In this document: positions 26,301 to 33,719 of the stretch, in pieces | How the letters are laid out: each line of letters begins with the position of its first letter | Numbering within the stretch: position 1 is the stretch's first letter | Source: Mycobacteriaceae bacterium | Lineage (GTDB): Bacteria > Actinomycetota > Actinomycetes > Mycobacteriales > Mycobacteriaceae | NCBI GenBank assembly: GCA_019749805.1 | Contig: JAIEPH010000018.1 | Location: 19,110 to 83,109 of the forward strand | Direction of reading: 5' to 3' | Length of the DNA: 64,000 nt | Notes under the pieces: model-generated | Databases searched by the model: none | Told to the model about the DNA's origin: nothing | What the model saw: only the letters and a program-made list of their open reading frames with translations | Translations under genes and position numbers: made by a program

Positions 26301-26317
26301 AGGGAATCCAACGGTAG
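20375..26317 (+). CDS. MobF-family relaxase-helicase (TrwC/TraI type), about 1980 residues
   Basis: Starts at tandem ATGATG (20375/20378). N-terminal TrwC relaxase domain (1 to about 400) has the tyrosine pair Tyr36-Tyr37 in SSLNDYYSAKG as candidate catalytic residues and the metal-binding three-histidine motif HRDSRAGDPNLHSH at about 274-287. A RecD/TraI-like helicase follows: Walker A PAGTGKTT (about 623-630), IIVDEAGK, IGDDKQLS, and a late TIDSAQGITV motif. The remaining ~1000 residues include acidic and helical parts and, near 1760-1890, a segment (VLWCTPTTD, IVVLDHAAD, LLLIDPGDN) resembling a degenerate second helicase core. It nicks one strand at oriT, stays covalently bound and unwinds the transferred strand. 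Confidence 0.95.
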   Translation: MMSTHKLTAGDGYLYLIRQTAAADGTDKGRSSLNDYYSAKGESPGRWVGRGVASLAEPSGRTLLTDTAQDLWRVEEGSQVSEDQMKALYGLGMHPNAAAMVKHLIAQGAPKNGALQAAKLGRPFHINDGHSELQRRVAVAYRDHNLSQAEHWNSPIDDALRAQMRTTIAREMFAEEYGREPADDRELTGYIARGSRELTTSVAGYDLTFTPVKSISVLWALAPLEVSRIIEQAHDRAVADALEYLQDNAAFTRTGSQGVAQIDTDGFIAAVFTHRDSRAGDPNLHSHVAVSNKVRAVGADGIARWLALDGRPLFKSTVAASELYNTRMEGYLGAALGMQFADRADTERGKRAVREIEGIPTPLCDVLSSRRAAIEHRYAELAKQFQDDHGREPTTPEAIALSQQATLETRPAKHEPRSLAEQRQQWRGQAIAHLGGQSALSGLLARVLSGRRRPTPHITAEWIDEQAAAVIETVAESRSIWQRTHVFAEAQRRVRAQGVASDPQIAEAITAAALKDPYSVAHARDHDADLGEPQALRRRNGASVYSTHGTELYTNEAILAAERRIIAAAHRHDGRQVSERAVDMALLEQHAKGRSLNAGQEALVRHMACTGARVALALAPAGTGKTTAMATLARAWEEEGGRVVGLAPSANAAQVLRDDMRGQGLHINADTIDKLVWLHRHPDAPKHDSARSWFDTIDHNTLIIVDEAGKAGTFALDTVISTALARGATVRLIGDDKQLSSISAGGVLRDIAATAGSVTLTEVMRFSSRAEAAATLALREGDPAGLAFYADNHRVHVGADTTAADMAFQRWRADRANGWDSLLLAPTNEAVAELNERARLDRLSAAADDPHAVETPGGEAELSDGLRASVGDIITTRKNRRALRLGGARDFVRNGYRWTVMKVGRSGSLTVAHLDTGLKVTLPSWYVRDNVTLGYAATIDSAQGITVGNRKRNIKGSCHIVGCDTLTRQQVYTALTRAIDENHIYLSTAEHDPHRILTPKATHPDTAIDVLTRCLARDDAQVSATTGDRQSRDPFRRLAHAGTRYLDAIGEMAQLHLGAAAMADIDHHAETLHPGLTQQSGWPVLRKHLAIIGANDGDPITRLTAAVGHSDLSNAADAAAVLDWRLDPTGEHSAGVGPLRWLPAIPTALAAGAHAAPFLQRRATLVADLAEQIRDTARTWTPATAPPWARPISAVNPRLAAEIAVYRAAFDVPDADTRLTGPDQYPARARAIQQLLERHAAALLGRPGTESSRWDTLIDSVDTRIRRDPYWPQLAAHLSTVARTGVDLHQLLADTVEHGPLPDEMPGAALWWRLCGTLTPATLDISSTHLRPPWLADLHDVFGSALAETIAADPAFPGLVAAVAATDSTRWTPRDLLHVAFEHLHDVDHEPPLRPDEYARLLTYSIDLFTTEHPFDHDIPIPAEPPQTPEESEALRHHYPDPEQPDHPNPQHSVGDDELLQLLGYAPDATAPEDPEQLPPDPAHNGIDTAADLDGLTFDDLLTERPITRPLQPALNNVAALRTAYQHASADIDRLEQLVRESRGPAAQAALPELLKLRARADADRPYMLAVHDVIERWDEAEAAYEHALRHVEWARQQLDTAQADPHADPLDVASARAGVKLATMLMPSSPPAERFHAELTEAIAARAHAAGGADKVVTSEDVDSARLAAENTDRAALRAAIAARNQLRAELDRAEIAAAAAFAEAQTRNADDILDRIDALHTELSVLNAAGGYQLQRRLHIPSTATDHLDPMTARAVAALATNGFTVTPVHAGDDREALDALSLFHAAASAQNKKVLWCTPTTDLAERALAAGVADTIAHIDNAHQYLRDGSWQLPAESIVVLDHAADMAPHTIADFAEHAAQQNASLLLIDPGDNRWPQPPSAALLKLLHHDLPWSVTLSTAEPTPERRRHAQPDLDPVLEQADRYDPNLLPPDVIDALNRRHALRDEYRSAHRFHNMLWRVTDAHANDHSTDQGIQR

Positions 26318-26372
26318 TCCCGTCGCCGCTGGCGCTCTTTGACGACGGTGCACTGGTGCGCCTCACAGCCGT

Positions 26373-28145
26373 TTACTGGCCGGGCTCGTTAGTATCGGTG
26401 CTCGCCCCGATTAAGTCGGCGAGATCGCCGTCACCGCGCTCGCGCAGCACTGCAGCGACGTCGGCCCGCGGACAGCGCAGGCTCGCGGCGAGCGCCGCGG
26501 CAGGGACCCGCACTGTATGACCGAGTAGTCGGCGTAGCCGGGCGACCCCAGACACTTCCGCTCCGATTCGCTCCACCGCCAGCGACTCTGCGTCAGGACT
26601 GAAGATCAGAACGAGGGTGTCGGTCAGGTCTGCGTCGAGCGCTTTGGCTGGAGCCCGCACAGACCCGATGTTGGGTCCGTTTGTGGACGACAGCCGCCAG
26701 ATCACCGCCACCGGACCGTGCGGACTGGCGAAGAGGCGACGCTGGCCCGGGGTGACGCCTAACGCGGCGGCAACTGCGGGATGGATCGGCTGTCCCGACC
26801 CGCGTAGCACGTCGGCGTTGACAGCCATGGCCAAGCGGATTTCCTTGTGCCCGTTGCGGAAAGCGCCCCGCGCAGCATACAGAGGCGGCGTCGGCGGCCA
26901 TTCGTCGATGTCAGTTCGCCGCCGAACAGTGGTGCCGTCGGTGATGAACGCAAGACTGGTGAGGTTGGTTCTGATAGAGCGTTCTGCCACGTCGGTGAAG
27001 CATGACCGTATGTCATGGATCAGCTGGTCGACACTGATGGTCCCGCCCGCCGCGTCAATGCGGGTGGCGATTTCCTCGGAAATGCTGCCGGCGTACTCAT
27101 CGATTCCCCAGGCGCGCAGGCCCCAGGTCTGCACGCCTGCCCGAACGAATCGCCGCTCGCGGTACAACGCTTCGCGAACAGCATTCACTGTCAGGGGTCC
27201 GCCGCCGATAGCGGCGAAAATGTCCTCAAGGGTCGCGGGCCCACCTCGGACGTGCAACACTGCTTCGGCCCGACTGGCAGCAGAGTCGCCCCACCGCACC
27301 CACACATTGCCGCCGAAACATCGCCAGTCCTCCCGGGAACGTAGATAGGCTCCCACGATGGCCAAGGGCATTCCTTCCACGATGAGCGCGTGCAGCAGGG
27401 TCTCGGTAGAGGGTGCGGGGGTGCGATCAAAGACGGCGTCGACGGCCGCCGTAACCCTTTGGGCGCCACCGGTTGCCGTATTCTCCAGCCAGTCGCCGCG
27501 GCGAGCGTATGCCCCCGCCAGGTGCAGCAGCACATGGGCGGCCTCGCTCGTCGGGTCAATGCCGAGGCGAGACAGTTCGGCGCAAACAACTTCCTCCGGT
27601 ATGTAGGGGCCGAGCCGGCGACCAAGCGCGGCGGCGTGCACGCTGACTTCCTGGTGGATGGGCGCGGCGAGCAGCTCCGCGAACCTCGCCAGTGCCCGAG
27701 ACTGGTGGCGGTGGACCCACGCCTTCGTTACACCAAGTCGCTGCGCCACCATGGCCTGCGATCGCGGTGGCGCGGTCCACAGCCGAGCCGACACCATCAC
27801 CCGATCCCGCTCGTCAAGAGCACCAAGGAGTCGATCCACGGAAGCGCCCGGCCCCATCCGTGCACCCGTTGCGGCAGCGCGATATCCGGCGACGGCCTCT
27901 TTGGCAGCTGCCACCAGCGCATCCATCGTGCCCTCGCCAGCCCACAGCGAAGCCAGCGTCTGGTCGGCAATGTCCGACCAACGCTCGAACTTCGCGGCGA
28001 ATGCGGTCGCAGCCCGCCGCGGCAGCCGCGCGTACGGAATCGCCGACGCGCCAACATCGTCCAGTCCGGGAACCAGTGCACGCAGTGGTGTGTGCGCGAT
28101 CTCCGGCGTCACCTCCTGGCCGGCAACTCTTATGCGTTTCGGCAC
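26373..28145 (-). CDS. Large protein with sigma-70 region 4-like HTH and winged-helix modules
   Basis: 590 residues from GTG 28145 (GGGAGGCGG upstream; a GTG at 28172 is also possible). At about 110-165, DERDRVMVSARLWTAPP...QRLGVTKAWVHRHQSRALAR has the layout of sigma factor region 4 (helix-turn-helix with MVAQRLGV...WVHRHQSRAL as recognition part). At about 300-420 are modules resembling HARE-type or winged helices (ATLEDIFAAIGGGPLTVNAVREALY; GTISVDQLIHDI). No RNA polymerase region 2 is visible, so it is not a full sigma factor. Likely a DNA-binding regulator; same strand as 28274-29821. Confidence 0.65.
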   Translation of the reverse strand: MPKRIRVAGQEVTPEIAHTPLRALVPGLDDVGASAIPYARLPRRAATAFAAKFERWSDIADQTLASLWAGEGTMDALVAAAKEAVAGYRAAATGARMGPGASVDRLLGALDERDRVMVSARLWTAPPRSQAMVAQRLGVTKAWVHRHQSRALARFAELLAAPIHQEVSVHAAALGRRLGPYIPEEVVCAELSRLGIDPTSEAAHVLLHLAGAYARRGDWLENTATGGAQRVTAAVDAVFDRTPAPSTETLLHALIVEGMPLAIVGAYLRSREDWRCFGGNVWVRWGDSAASRAEAVLHVRGGPATLEDIFAAIGGGPLTVNAVREALYRERRFVRAGVQTWGLRAWGIDEYAGSISEEIATRIDAAGGTISVDQLIHDIRSCFTDVAERSIRTNLTSLAFITDGTTVRRRTDIDEWPPTPPLYAARGAFRNGHKEIRLAMAVNADVLRGSGQPIHPAVAAALGVTPGQRRLFASPHGPVAVIWRLSSTNGPNIGSVRAPAKALDADLTDTLVLIFSPDAESLAVERIGAEVSGVARLRRLLGHTVRVPAAALAASLRCPRADVAAVLRERGDGDLADLIGASTDTNEPGQ

Positions 28146-28273
28146 GTTGTCACACCGCCTCCCGGGAGGCACTCATCGGGCGCGAAGGCCACTCGATCGC
28201 GCGAGCCAGCGGGCCGCCACGCACTGTTCCCAAAGGCTGGTTGCACCGCAGGTTGGATGCAGCGGGGCGGGGA

Positions 28274-29821
28274 TTAGGGCTGCTGCATCGCGTCATCGGC
28301 GTTGAACATCCACGGCAATTCGGCGTTGTTGATCCGTTGCCACAGCACCTGATCAACAACGACCGCTGCGGCTGGATCGTCGACGTCGGCGCCGGCGTCG
28401 ATCATCAGCCGCGCAATTGTCTGCGCGAGGTCGGCCGTGCTGGCAACCACGCGCGGATAGGGCAATGGCCACACCACGCCGGCGCTGTCGCGGAAGAACG
28501 CGGCTCGGCTCGTAACATAGAGATGCGTGAGGAATCCGCTGGCGGGCACTGACGTTCCCACGGTAGTGGCCACCGTGTTGCCCTCAGCAGCGATCCAGCA
28601 GTCAGGCCACAACGGATCGCAATAGTAGCTCGTCGATGGCGGCGAGTCTGCATCGTCGACTTCGGCCGGAAGATGAACGAGCGCGAGATGGAACCCGACC
28701 TCGTCACGCCGCGTCGCGCGACGCAACCGGCTAAACCGGCTGGCTACCAATTCCTGTCCGGCGATCTTTTCGTCAATCACATAGGCGCTGTGGGCGATTG
28801 GTGCTCCGCCGGCCACGACAGCCGCGCGCCGAGCGGTGATCGGGTTAGCGACCTCCTGATGTAAGAACAGCGACGCTTCACCGGCGGTGCGCGGGCTATG
28901 CTGCCCGGCAAACTCCATATCAGCAACCGCGGCGTGGCAGAAGCCGGGGAACTCGCGGTAGTGGTCATGGCCCAGCTGAATCCCGCCAAAGCTGCCGCAC
29001 AGTTGGTGCTCGATTTCGCGGACCATCCGAATCACGGTGTGGCGCAGTGCCGACGAACTGTCGGGGGCCAGCACGTCGAGCAGCGCTCGCGGATCGCGCC
29101 CAGTGGTTCCCGGCGCGATCGCCAGCGGGGCGTCCCCGGGCCGCCACATCAGGATCGCGTCGCGGTCCCGCAAGCCTGCTGACCACCACGGCACATCGGT
29201 GCGGATCAGATTGGCCACGTCGCCCCAAGTAGCTTGCTCAATCCCGACGTCGACGCCGCCGTACGGGGTGCCAATGCGCCCGTCTGCCACCCACACAGCA
29301 GGCTGCGGATCGCGCCACCTCGATGGTGGCCGGTCGTCGGTGTCGGCCGGGGTGACCACCGCGGTTGCCCACTCCAGGATTCCCAGCAGGGACCCCGCCG
29401 CCTCCGGAATCGTCGCGCCCGGGCAGTCTCGCACCGGGTAGGCGATGGCGATCGGGCCGCGCCCGTCGGATGGCTGCCAAGCGTGTATGACGAACTCCGG
29501 CCCGCCATAGCTGATTTCGACTGATTGGGCGTAGAGCATCCGCGCCGGCCCGTGTGACGTCGTGAGCGCAAATAGCCGCGGGATGAACGCCTCGAAGCCC
29601 GACTGGTCGTGATCGGCGATGTGGGTGTAGACCTCGGCCAACGTCCAGCCGTCGTTGTAGGGGTTGGCTGGATGGTCGGCGAAGAAGCCGCCGATCACGG
29701 TGTGGTCGTTCGTTCTGTCGGCGAGGCCCAGGATAGCGGCGGCGTGTTCTGCGCTCAGTGTGCGTTCATACCAGCGAGATTGAGCCATCCATTCGTCTGG
29801 CGACACTGCATGCACCGACAT
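28274..29821 (-). CDS. Unknown 515-residue soluble protein
   Basis: Start at ATG 29821 (MSVHAVSPDEWMAQSRWYERTL); an upstream extension to 29932 reads poorly. No membrane helix, signal peptide or catalytic motif recognised. Alternating beta-rich stretches with many Trp and Asp (YGGPEFVIHAWQPSDG, PTPYGGVDVG-like) and a C-terminal helical portion ending DQVLWQRINNAELPWMF. Together with the sigma-region-4-like gene 128 bp downstream it may form a two-gene unit. Function unknown. Confidence 0.6.
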   Translation of the reverse strand: MSVHAVSPDEWMAQSRWYERTLSAEHAAAILGLADRTNDHTVIGGFFADHPANPYNDGWTLAEVYTHIADHDQSGFEAFIPRLFALTTSHGPARMLYAQSVEISYGGPEFVIHAWQPSDGRGPIAIAYPVRDCPGATIPEAAGSLLGILEWATAVVTPADTDDRPPSRWRDPQPAVWVADGRIGTPYGGVDVGIEQATWGDVANLIRTDVPWWSAGLRDRDAILMWRPGDAPLAIAPGTTGRDPRALLDVLAPDSSSALRHTVIRMVREIEHQLCGSFGGIQLGHDHYREFPGFCHAAVADMEFAGQHSPRTAGEASLFLHQEVANPITARRAAVVAGGAPIAHSAYVIDEKIAGQELVASRFSRLRRATRRDEVGFHLALVHLPAEVDDADSPPSTSYYCDPLWPDCWIAAEGNTVATTVGTSVPASGFLTHLYVTSRAAFFRDSAGVVWPLPYPRVVASTADLAQTIARLMIDAGADVDDPAAAVVVDQVLWQRINNAELPWMFNADDAMQQP

Positions 29822-29959
29822 CGCACCAAAACCCCTCACCGGGCACCGCTGGCGGCGCGCAATGTTGTGGTCGCTGTTGTGCTGCGCCGCCGCGCCGGGT
29901 ACCCCTTGGCACCCCTGCCGACGATCCCACAACGGACACTGCCCATGGCGTTGCCGCGC

Positions 29960-31480
29960 CTAGGCTGGGTTGGTTTGGCCCGGCGGGGATGGCCGCGTGT
30001 CGGGAACCCACATATTGGGGCTGCCCGGCAACTGCATGTAGTCATGGGTCCAGTACGGCGGAAGTTCACCGGGGTAGCTCGGCGCCCAATAGATCGGCTC
30101 GTCTCCGCGTGTGCCGTGAACGCCATCCAGCGCCGACCGCGGCGCCCCCTGCGTCGTGTCGAACTGCGATTCGGGCACATACGGCGGGTAGTCGGGGTAA
30201 TTGATCGAGCCGTCGGGGTTCCACGTGAAGTCGTCGCCGTACGGCGGTGCAGGAGGTTCCAGCGGCGGCAGGGGTGGCTGAGTCGTGCCGTCTTGCGGAC
30301 TCAGCGGCGGCCCACCAGAGCCGAAGCTGACCAGATCGGCGGGGATGCCGCCCATCACGCCCTCCCCTGGTTCAGCACCGCCGGGTTCGACGTACTCGGG
30401 TCCGTCGCCTTCAAACCAGTCGTCAGGATCTGGGCCGGCGTTGCTGATGAGCTCGGCGGGGATGCCGCCCATCACGCCCTCGCCTGGTTCAGCACCGCCG
30501 GGTTCGACGTACTCGGGTCCGTCGCCTTCAAACCAGTCGTCAGGATCGCTTGCGGCGCTGGCCTGTGCGGCGTCGCCTCCTGTTCCACCCGCGATCGCCG
30601 GCGCCGCGGCGGCCCCACTAGGTGCCGCCGCGGAGGCCGCCGTCACTGAAGCGTGGTAATTGGCGGCGGCTTGGTTGGCTTGAGCCTGCTGCTGGGCGTA
30701 TCGCTCGGTCCACTGCGCCACCTCGGCGGCATTGGCGCCTTTGGTCGCGGCGAACCGCTGAATCGCCTGCTGCAGCGCCTGCTTGGTGTGGGCGATCTCG
30801 TCTGGACTGGGCGTGTTGGCCTTGGCAGTCTCGAAGCTCTCGCCGACCGTGCGCGCATATTGCGCCAGCTCGCGCGCCTGCTGGCCCATCGCGCGGGCCC
30901 ACTCGCCATGCTTAACCGTGTTCGTCGCAGCACGGTGGCGCCCATCCACCCACTGATCGGCAATCGCCACGCCGGTCTGCTGCGTCTGGGCGGCCAGCTC
31001 GTCGAGTTCATCTCCGTAGCGCGACCATTGATCGGCGAAATCGTAGAGGCTGCCAGCGCCCGGACCGCCGTATAGCGCGACGGCACGCGCCTCACCGGGC
31101 ATCGGGTCCAACGCCGCCGGTAATGGCGGAATGCCCGGTAGATCAGGTGCGGGCACATCGGCGCCACTGATCACCCCGCCGACCGCGCCCGCCGCGGCCG
31201 CGCCGTTGCCGCCCAAGATCGCACTCGCACCGGCCTCGTCTTGGCTGGCCAAGCTGGCCGCGGTGCTCTGTATCACCGCACCACCGATCGCCCGCTGCGC
31301 GCCGCCGTGACCAACCAGCGCCGCCAGCGCAGCCGAATGGGCGTTGAGCTGCCCGATCGCGCTCGCCGAGGTCAGATCCGCGCCTGGGGGCTGGGCCACG
31401 GCAGGCGCAGACGCGCTCGTTGATGCGGCCAGCTTCGCACCCGAGGCCGCCAGCCCCGCGGAGTTGAACTCAATTACCAC
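29960..31480 (-). CDS. EspB-like PE-PPE fusion, probable type VII substrate
   Basis: 506 residues from GTG 31480. Residues 1-100 (VIEFNSAGLAASGAKLAAST then LNAHSAALAALVGHGGAQRA) form a PE-like helical hairpin. Residues ~130-290 form a PPE-like helical bundle, with DQWVDGRH as the W-x-G-type turn and a YAQQQAQANQAAANY helix. The C-terminal 200 residues are Gly/Pro/Asp-rich and contain two copies of a 39-residue acidic repeat. This architecture matches EspB, a secreted ESX-1 substrate in which PE and PPE parts are fused. Although it lies by the T4SS genes, it is expected to be exported by the plasmid ESX system. Exact substrate status is inferred. Confidence 0.75.
   Translation of the reverse strand: MVIEFNSAGLAASGAKLAASTSASAPAVAQPPGADLTSASAIGQLNAHSAALAALVGHGGAQRAIGGAVIQSTAASLASQDEAGASAILGGNGAAAAGAVGGVISGADVPAPDLPGIPPLPAALDPMPGEARAVALYGGPGAGSLYDFADQWSRYGDELDELAAQTQQTGVAIADQWVDGRHRAATNTVKHGEWARAMGQQARELAQYARTVGESFETAKANTPSPDEIAHTKQALQQAIQRFAATKGANAAEVAQWTERYAQQQAQANQAAANYHASVTAASAAAPSGAAAAPAIAGGTGGDAAQASAASDPDDWFEGDGPEYVEPGGAEPGEGVMGGIPAELISNAGPDPDDWFEGDGPEYVEPGGAEPGEGVMGGIPADLVSFGSGGPPLSPQDGTTQPPLPPLEPPAPPYGDDFTWNPDGSINYPDYPPYVPESQFDTTQGAPRSALDGVHGTRGDEPIYWAPSYPGELPPYWTHDYMQLPGSPNMWVPDTRPSPPGQTNPA
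30336..30547 (-). repeat. Direct repeat, 117-bp period, two copies
   Basis: A 95-bp block at 30336-30430 recurs at 30453-30547 with one visible mismatch. It encodes the acidic DPDDWFEGDGPEYVEPGG and GEGVMGGIPA segments in the tail of the EspB-like protein. Near-perfect DNA identity implies recent duplication or homogenisation. Confidence 0.9.
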
Positions 31481-31614
31481 AGCTCACAGACCCCCAGATA
31501 CGTCTATGGTCGGGCACGCGCAAACACCACGGCGCGCGCCAGCGTGTCTTCGAATAATCATAAGGCTCGCCGAGGCCACCACCGGCACAGAAATCCGCCC
31601 CGGCCGCTGCGCGC

Positions 31615-32430
31615 TTACGATGCTGCCGCCACACTGAACTGCCCTTCTCGCAGCAGCCGTGAACTGGTGGCCAGGATCTTGGCGACAGTGTGATGATTCA
31701 ATTCCAGCCGGCGACCGATGTCGCGATTTGTGCACGCGCGGTCATAGCTGAGATGCAACACCTTGGCCACCGCCGCAACGTCGTCGTCTCGGCGCGCCGC
31801 GCCTCCCGAGCCGGCCCGAAGCCGCAGCGGCTCCCGGTCGAGCACCGCGGCGGCAACCTCACGCCAGCGTGCGTACTGATCGAACGACACGGGCGCATCG
31901 CCGCCATCGCGCTCGTCGGCTCCCGCATCGGCGCCACCGCTCTCGCCGGACTCGTCGCCGTTGGCGAGGTCGCTCGACGAGTCGCCGCTTGTGTGGCGGC
32001 CCGCCCGAGTCAGGATCACCAGCCCGTGAGTGGTGGCCAGCAGCGATACCGGAGCCACCCCGCCGATGAAGCCCGTCAACCACGCGTTGAGCGGTTGATC
32101 GGCCGGCACGATCGCGTGCAGCGTGTTGGCCACGATGCTGACCGCGGCCGAGCACCCCAGTACACACCAGAAGTACCGGCGATCGCGGCGATGTTCTGGA
32201 AACGCCGCCAACACCACCACGCCGAGGGTGGCCAGCAAGATCGTGCCGTCGATAATCAGCGGCCACAACCAGGCCAAATCCGCCGCCACATGCGCCTTGA
32301 CGGCCAGATCGCGCAGCGCCACAAACGATAACGCGAAGCTGGCCGCCCCTACCCCGGTAGTCAGCAGCACTGCTCCTACTCGGGCAGCCAGCAGCGCCCG
32401 CGATGTCTTACGCGTGTTGGATTGCGACAT
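31615..32430 (-). CDS. DUF2637-type four-helix membrane protein with C-terminal HTH
   Basis: 271 residues from ATG 32430 (GAGAGGA upstream; ATG 32451 is an alternative). Four membrane helices between residues 15 and 145 are characteristic of DUF2637/SpdB-like proteins encoded on actinobacterial conjugative plasmids. An acidic linker (150-185) leads to a C-terminal HTH (CTNRDIGRRLELNHHTVAKILATSSRLLREG). In Streptomyces, Spd proteins assist intramycelial plasmid spread; here the role is more likely regulatory or transfer-related. Member of a leftward gene cluster (34.5-31.6 kb). Confidence 0.8.
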   Translation of the reverse strand: MSQSNTRKTSRALLAARVGAVLLTTGVGAASFALSFVALRDLAVKAHVAADLAWLWPLIIDGTILLATLGVVVLAAFPEHRRDRRYFWCVLGCSAAVSIVANTLHAIVPADQPLNAWLTGFIGGVAPVSLLATTHGLVILTRAGRHTSGDSSSDLANGDESGESGGADAGADERDGGDAPVSFDQYARWREVAAAVLDREPLRLRAGSGGAARRDDDVAAVAKVLHLSYDRACTNRDIGRRLELNHHTVAKILATSSRLLREGQFSVAAAS

Positions 32431-32542
32431 CGTGCAGAGGTCCTCTCTCATATCTCGGTGGTTCAACCGCGGCATGGGTGGCGCCGTTAGGCCGTTGTGC
32501 TCCTTGACTATTGGTGTCAACGGGCTGGGGCGGCCAGCGGAA

Positions 32543-32887
32543 TCAGGGGTCACCGGTGTAGACCCACAGCACCCGTCGCCTGCCTTGACGTAACGCTCGG
32601 CGCACCTGGCCGCACGATTCCAAACTGCGCAGGTGACGGTAGATTCCGGTGAAGCCTTGTGCGGTTCGCCGATACTGCACGACGTGCCAGGACTGGTGAC
32701 ATTCCACGACCTGCATGCCGTCACCGGGTCGCGGTGCGTTGCATCGCAGGACAGCGCAGCTGTCGTCGTTGCGCTCGGTCTTCCACGGCATCCGTTGCGC
32801 CAACTCCTGTGTGGACAGCGGCCGGTTGCTGGTACGCAGCTCGGCCAGCAGCCGATCGCGCAGCATCAAGGTGTCGGCCTTTGTCAT
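32543..32887 (-). CDS. Small winged-helix-like protein with Cys/His insertion
   Basis: 114 residues. The ends fit a winged helix: LRDRLLAELRTSNRPLSTQELAQRM and IYRHLRSLESCGQVRRAL...RRVLWVY. They are separated by a ~35-residue insertion with several Cys and His (DSCAVLRC...VVECHQSWH) that may bind a metal. No named family. It lies between the DUF2637 gene and another HTH gene on the same strand, suggesting a regulator. Confidence 0.65.
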   Translation of the reverse strand: MTKADTLMLRDRLLAELRTSNRPLSTQELAQRMPWKTERNDDSCAVLRCNAPRPGDGMQVVECHQSWHVVQYRRTAQGFTGIYRHLRSLESCGQVRRALRQGRRRVLWVYTGDP

Positions 32888-32936
32888 CGCCCACCACCGA
32901 CCTGGCGCCGCCGGGCCCGCTTTGCGGTTGCGGGGT

Positions 32937-33719
32937 TCATTGCACCGCAGCGTGATTCGGCTTGCGCCGACGTCGGCTCGACCGGCCCGTTGCCCGGCGG
33001 CGGTAGAGGGTGTTTGGCTGCGGGATCAGCAAGGCAAGCCCTTTAGCGACACTGCCGCCTTCGCCGTCTCTGCCCGAGATCTCTTGTAGCCAGCGGGTGA
33101 GGTGGTGCTGATCAATCGGCACGGCGGCAGCCAGCGCCACCACCAGCGCCTGCAGCTCATAGCGTTCGGCCTGCTGCAATTCGGCCCAGATGACGGCGGG
33201 ATCTTCGTTGTGCACGTGTTCGACGATGCGTGTGGCCTTGGCGTGCAGCGCGGCACACTGGCTGATCCGCGTTGCCTCCGTCGAGTAGACGGCCGGCAGG
33301 TTGCCGTGGCCCAGGAGGTAGCGCAGCTGCGCAGCTACAGGGTTCGGCGTCGTGTGCGGGCGGTGAAACGTTGAGGGGTCCCACTCGCAGTCGAGCAGAA
33401 GGCCCATGCGCACAATCGCGCGCATCGACCACAGATCCGCGGCGCGCCGGTGCGGATGATCCGGCCGCCAACCGTCTTCGGCGAACTCGTCTGCATGGCT
33501 GTTCAGCAGCCTGGACAACCGTGCAGGATCGACGTCGAAGAAGTTCGCGACATCAGCGCGTGTCGGCTGGCTGGGCAGCTCGGCGCCGGCGTCGAGCTCA
33601 TCGAGAACATCGACGTGCCTGGATAGCTCGTCGCGGCGCTGGCGTGCGCGCTTTTGCTGTAGCCGCGCCGCCTCGATGGCCCGGATCTCTTCGATGCTCA
33701 AATCGCTACTTGTCGTCAC
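32937..33719 (-). CDS. Hypothetical HTH protein, plasmid-associated
   Basis: 260 residues from GTG 33719, chosen because GGGGAGGAG lies seven bases upstream; the frame extends beyond but the extension overlaps the previous gene. N-terminal basic coiled-coil helix (IRAIEAARLQQKRARQRRDELSRH, about 10-35), then an HTH (PTRADVANFFDVDPARLSRLLNSH, about 50-75). The remainder is helical with DLWSMRAIVRMGLLLDCEW. Basic C-terminal tail (RRRATGRSSRRRRKPN). Start overlaps the end of the DUF4326-ASCH gene by 14 bases, so they are coupled. Function unknown. Confidence 0.7.
   Translation of the reverse strand: MTTSSDLSIEEIRAIEAARLQQKRARQRRDELSRHVDVLDELDAGAELPSQPTRADVANFFDVDPARLSRLLNSHADEFAEDGWRPDHPHRRAADLWSMRAIVRMGLLLDCEWDPSTFHRPHTTPNPVAAQLRYLLGHGNLPAVYSTEATRISQCAALHAKATRIVEHVHNEDPAVIWAELQQAERYELQALVVALAAAVPIDQHHLTRWLQEISGRDGEGGSVAKGLALLIPQPNTLYRRRATGRSSRRRRKPNHAAVQ

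Noticed and set aside
26366..26378. 13-mer CAGCCGTTTACTG shared with 45330-45342
   Set aside because: Exact 13-mers are expected by chance many times in 64 kb, and the two contexts have nothing in common.
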